NCBI GenBank assembly: GCA_900128585.1
Contig: LT642399.1
Coordinates: forward strand, 1 to 18,392
Reading direction: 5' to 3'
Source of the DNA: Stramenopiles sp. TOSAG23-3
Taxonomy: Eukaryota; Sar
Length of the DNA: 18,392 bases
Numbering within the stretch: the stretch's first letter is position 1; every line of letters starts with the position of its first letter. The translations under genes were made by a program, and so were the position numbers. Shown one piece after another: positions 16,060 to 18,392 of the stretch. The notes below the pieces were generated by a model. It saw nothing but the letters and a program-made list of their open reading frames with translations, was not told the origin of the DNA and searched no databases.

Positions 16060-17502
16060 TTAGTTGAAATCACGGTCAGGAAAAAAACGAGGGGCAACCA
16101 AGGTCCAAGTGTACAAGAGCATGGCAAACCATTGACTGAACATTTTCACCCACATGCTGGTAGCACCTCCACCCCCAATGGTTTTGTTCCCCCCAGTGCC
16201 CCAATCGGTGAGGAGCATTGCCATGTAAATGGACCCTGCGCCCATGGCGGCGTGGAAAAACCAGTATCTTTCTTTGATGGGTTCCAGCTCGCGCTCTTTG
16301 ACGCGCTCCTGGGTCCCGTAGCTCAGCTTGCGCTGCATTTCGACGTCTTCGTCCATGTTTGGGGAGCTGCCCCCCTCCTTTTCCTCCCCCTCGGCCTTCC
16401 CGTACTTGCTGAAGTGGCTCGCGCCCTGCTTTGCGAGCGGAACCCGCATCTCTTCCAAGTCCTCGGTCGCCTCCTCCTCCGCCGCCGTCGGCCCGGACGT
16501 GATCGTCGTGGCGCTCACGGACGCACTGTAGCAGGTCCAGGTCAACGAGAACGCGGCGACGGCGAAGCCCAGCCAAACGGACGCTGGGTTGCTCTTGCTG
16601 TCGGTCCGGTTCGCGCCGGAGACGGCGCTCCAGCATAAGTAGACGGAGTACAGGGAGACCACGGCGCTGGTCAGAAGGCTCCCGTCGGTCTCCGCAATGG
16701 ACAGCTGCATACCGGTGATCACAACGACCCCGATCGCGGTGACGCAGATGAACATGAGCTCCGGCCCATCCGTGTTGCTGTAGTTGGCAAACAAGTAGAT
16801 GATCCAGATGAAAAAGACGATGTACATCCCTGCGCAGGCCGCGAGGATCGCGCCCAGCCACTTTCTGCCTTTGCCGTCCTCTTCCTCCTCCAGGTCGTTT
16901 GATTTCCCGACCCAGGAGTTGTTCCACTTGTACGCAAAGTCGATGAAGGCTACGATTTGGAAGATGAGAAAAAAGCTCGAGGCAATGCGGGCGAAGAGCG
17001 CGTAGCCCGAGTTGCCCGCGATCGCGCCACCGGCGTTGCCCGCTCCAAACACATCGTTTTTGATAAAGAAGCTCCCCCCTACGAAGATCAGGTAGATGAG
17101 GATCTTTGGACCCCAATACCCGTTGTGCATCTTTTCGTTTACTACCAGCGTCCCCAGCATCAGCCCGGCGAACCACAGGAAGGTCCCCATGGATATCCTG
17201 TACACCGCGCCGTCGCCCTTGCAGGCCGCCACGTCGGTGACGGTGCTGCAGCCGACCGTCCAGTAGGACATTTTGATCTGCGGCGCCCCGTAATTCTGCA
17301 TCACGAGGGCGAACACGCAGCTAAATAGTATCATAAAAAGGTAGATAACCTTTGAAAACTTTCCGCTGGCCTTCGTCGCGGGGGCCGGGGAGGCACATTT
17401 GCAAAAGGCTGTCATGGCCTGGCAGACCATGGCGCCCGCACAGCAGGCCGCAGAGGACGCCGCGGACGTCGCGCCCGTCGCAGTTCCAAGAAGAGCACCC
17501 AT
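16060..17502 (-). CDS. SERINC/TMS family multi-pass membrane protein
   Basis: 480 residues from ATG 17502; an open stretch lies upstream without an apparent ATG advantage. Family signatures are clear: NGYWGPKILIYL (127-138), LLTSAVVSLYSVYLCWSA (276-293) and YWFFHAAMGAGSIYMAMLLT (413-432). About ten hydrophobic segments lie near 52-70, 106-122, 134-148, 168-192, 216-240, 249-267, 277-297, 308-330, 413-431 and 452-470. An Ala-rich N-terminal part has paired cysteines (residues 20-36), usual for the family. A long acidic, charged loop separates the ninth segment (338-410). SERINC proteins sit in plasma or endosomal membranes and are linked to lipid organisation and serine-lipid synthesis. The exact role in this organism is unknown. 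Confidence 0.95.
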   Translation of the reverse strand: MGALLGTATGATSAASSAACCAGAMVCQAMTAFCKCASPAPATKASGKFSKVIYLFMILFSCVFALVMQNYGAPQIKMSYWTVGCSTVTDVAACKGDGAVYRISMGTFLWFAGLMLGTLVVNEKMHNGYWGPKILIYLIFVGGSFFIKNDVFGAGNAGGAIAGNSGYALFARIASSFFLIFQIVAFIDFAYKWNNSWVGKSNDLEEEEDGKGRKWLGAILAACAGMYIVFFIWIIYLFANYSNTDGPELMFICVTAIGVVVITGMQLSIAETDGSLLTSAVVSLYSVYLCWSAVSGANRTDSKSNPASVWLGFAVAAFSLTWTCYSASVSATTITSGPTAAEEEATEDLEEMRVPLAKQGASHFSKYGKAEGEEKEGGSSPNMDEDVEMQRKLSYGTQERVKERELEPIKERYWFFHAAMGAGSIYMAMLLTDWGTGGNKTIGGGGATSMWVKMFSQWFAMLLYTWTLVAPRFFPDRDFN

Positions 17503-17897
17503 CGTGTTTTTATTCGTTTCGATTGCGTTCGTTCGTCGGTTCGTTCGTTTCTTCCTTCCTTCAATTCCAATACGGATCAGATACCTAAGTTCAGACAACC
17601 TTTCAATTGTTTTCTTTCGTAGTTACATTTAGATTGTAGTTCTTGTTAGTTTAGGGAGTTAGTTTAATTCTCTTCTTTTAGTGTCTATCTATACCAAGGA
17701 GTTAGTTCAATATTTTATTATTTTTCTTCTACAACCAAACAACAGGGGAATTGACTTTGATACCGGTTGGTATTTTATATTACTAATAATACATGTATGA
17801 GGAGTCAATACGAAGGAACGTGTTAAGTAATTGAGAAAAAAAGAAGAGTTAGTTCTCCAGGTTAGGATTAGGGATATAGAGACCAAAATAAACAATG

Positions 17898-18091
17898 ATT
17901 AAGGATATGTGTCTATAGAGATTATATGTGCTATGTGTATGTAAATAGAGTTATATTGTTTCACTTTTTTTATTTTATTTAGTTATATTATTAATATTGA
18001 GAAATGATTTCATCTACATTCCTATAGACAAAATGGTCTTATCATTCCAAAAGATCTCATACCATTATCCCTATAAACACATATCCTTAAT
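17898..18091. repeat. Imperfect 28-base inverted repeat with 138-base spacer
   Basis: The arm at 17898-17925 (starting ATTAAGGATATGTGT) reappears in reverse complement at 18064-18091 with three mismatches. The spacer 17926-18063 is A/T-rich. It resembles a small fold-back element or the remnant of one; no coding sequence or obvious target-site duplication is seen. Confidence 0.72.
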
Positions 18092-18309
18092 TGTATATGG
18101 TTTCTCTTCTCTTTCCAGCGCTTTTGTTCTCTATGCTGTCTTTATGTATAATAAATAATTATTTCTTTGATTGACAACTCTGGATTCTTTCTTTCTTCGA
18201 GTCTAACTATTTATTATACATGGGAATAGCGCTGAGGTTCAAAGGAATATTTTACTTTTTTTTTACTACACTCACGCACAACTGGCGACTAACACAAAAC
18301 ACAATTCAC

Positions 18310-18392
18310 AAGAAAGAAAGAAAGAAAGAGTCGAAAGAAAGAAAGAGTCGAAAGAAAGAAAGAAAGAAAGAAAGAGTCGAAAGAAAGAAAGA
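18310..18392. repeat. GAAA array with spaced GAGTCG units, open at the end
   Basis: GAAA repeats are interrupted by GAGTCG at 18328, 18345 and 18374, i.e. 17 and 29 bases apart, a difference of three 4-base units. The array runs into the window edge, so its full length is unknown. Confidence 0.88.

Larger units (their letters stand above)
17503..18392. other. AT-rich right end with SERINC promoter
   Basis: About 890 bases with no gene seen. The first ~80 bases carry GTTC/TTCC-type repeats and probably form the SERINC 5' leader. Further right come an imperfect inverted repeat (17898-18091) and a GAAA/GAGTC array that reaches the end. The open frames here are short and hydrophobic with no family match. 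Confidence 0.5.

Noticed and set aside
16076-17176. 366-residue minus-strand frame overlapping SERINC
   Set aside because: It is very Arg-rich and low in hydrophobic residues, typical for a shifted frame of a GC-rich gene; SERINC motifs prove the other frame.

Overview
This window looks like nuclear DNA from a protist (microbial eukaryote). Intergenic DNA is very AT-rich and full of simple repeats, while the genes are GC-balanced and, as far as can be seen, intron-poor or intronless. The gene set is eukaryotic: a SERINC membrane protein, an ESCRT-III/Snf7 subunit, a leishmanolysin-type metalloprotease, a dual-specificity phosphatase and coiled-coil proteins. AATAAA-like poly(A) signals follow some stop codons. 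There are no operons, Shine-Dalgarno sites, transposase or CRISPR. A stramenopile-like or other algal/heterotrophic protist is possible, but nothing here fixes the lineage.

Layout. 1-1291: AT-rich DNA with a long GAA-type tract and a small GC-rich island. 1292-1947 (+): dual-specificity phosphatase with an intact active site but a reading-frame break near its N-terminus. 2168-4708 (-): secreted GxGYxYP-family protein. 5585-6280 (+): Snf7/CHMP4. 6852-8747 (-): leishmanolysin with signal peptide, cysteine-switch-like motif, zinc site and GPI-type tail. 9772-10155 (+): small Lys-rich protein. 10364-11641 (-): coiled-coil protein. 12041-13447 (-): acidic Ser-Asp-repeat coiled-coil protein. 14530-15504 (-): GIY-YIG protein with three CCHC zinc knuckles and a nearly identical 32-residue tandem repeat. 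In the same frame, after one TGA, an open frame at 14080-14529 ends in a PARP-like zinc finger. 16060-17502 (-): SERINC. 17503-18392: AT-rich DNA with an imperfect inverted repeat and a GAAA/GAGTC array that runs off the end.

The genes do not form an obvious pathway. Several act at membranes or the cell surface: two secreted or anchored proteins, ESCRT-III and SERINC. A block at 9.8-13.4 kb encodes low-complexity and coiled-coil proteins that could be cytoskeletal, but that is inference. The most unusual locus is 14080-15504, a possible GIY-YIG nuclease whose DNA-break-type zinc finger is separated from it by a TGA. That TGA could be a read-through codon, part of a very small intron, or a recent nonsense mutation.
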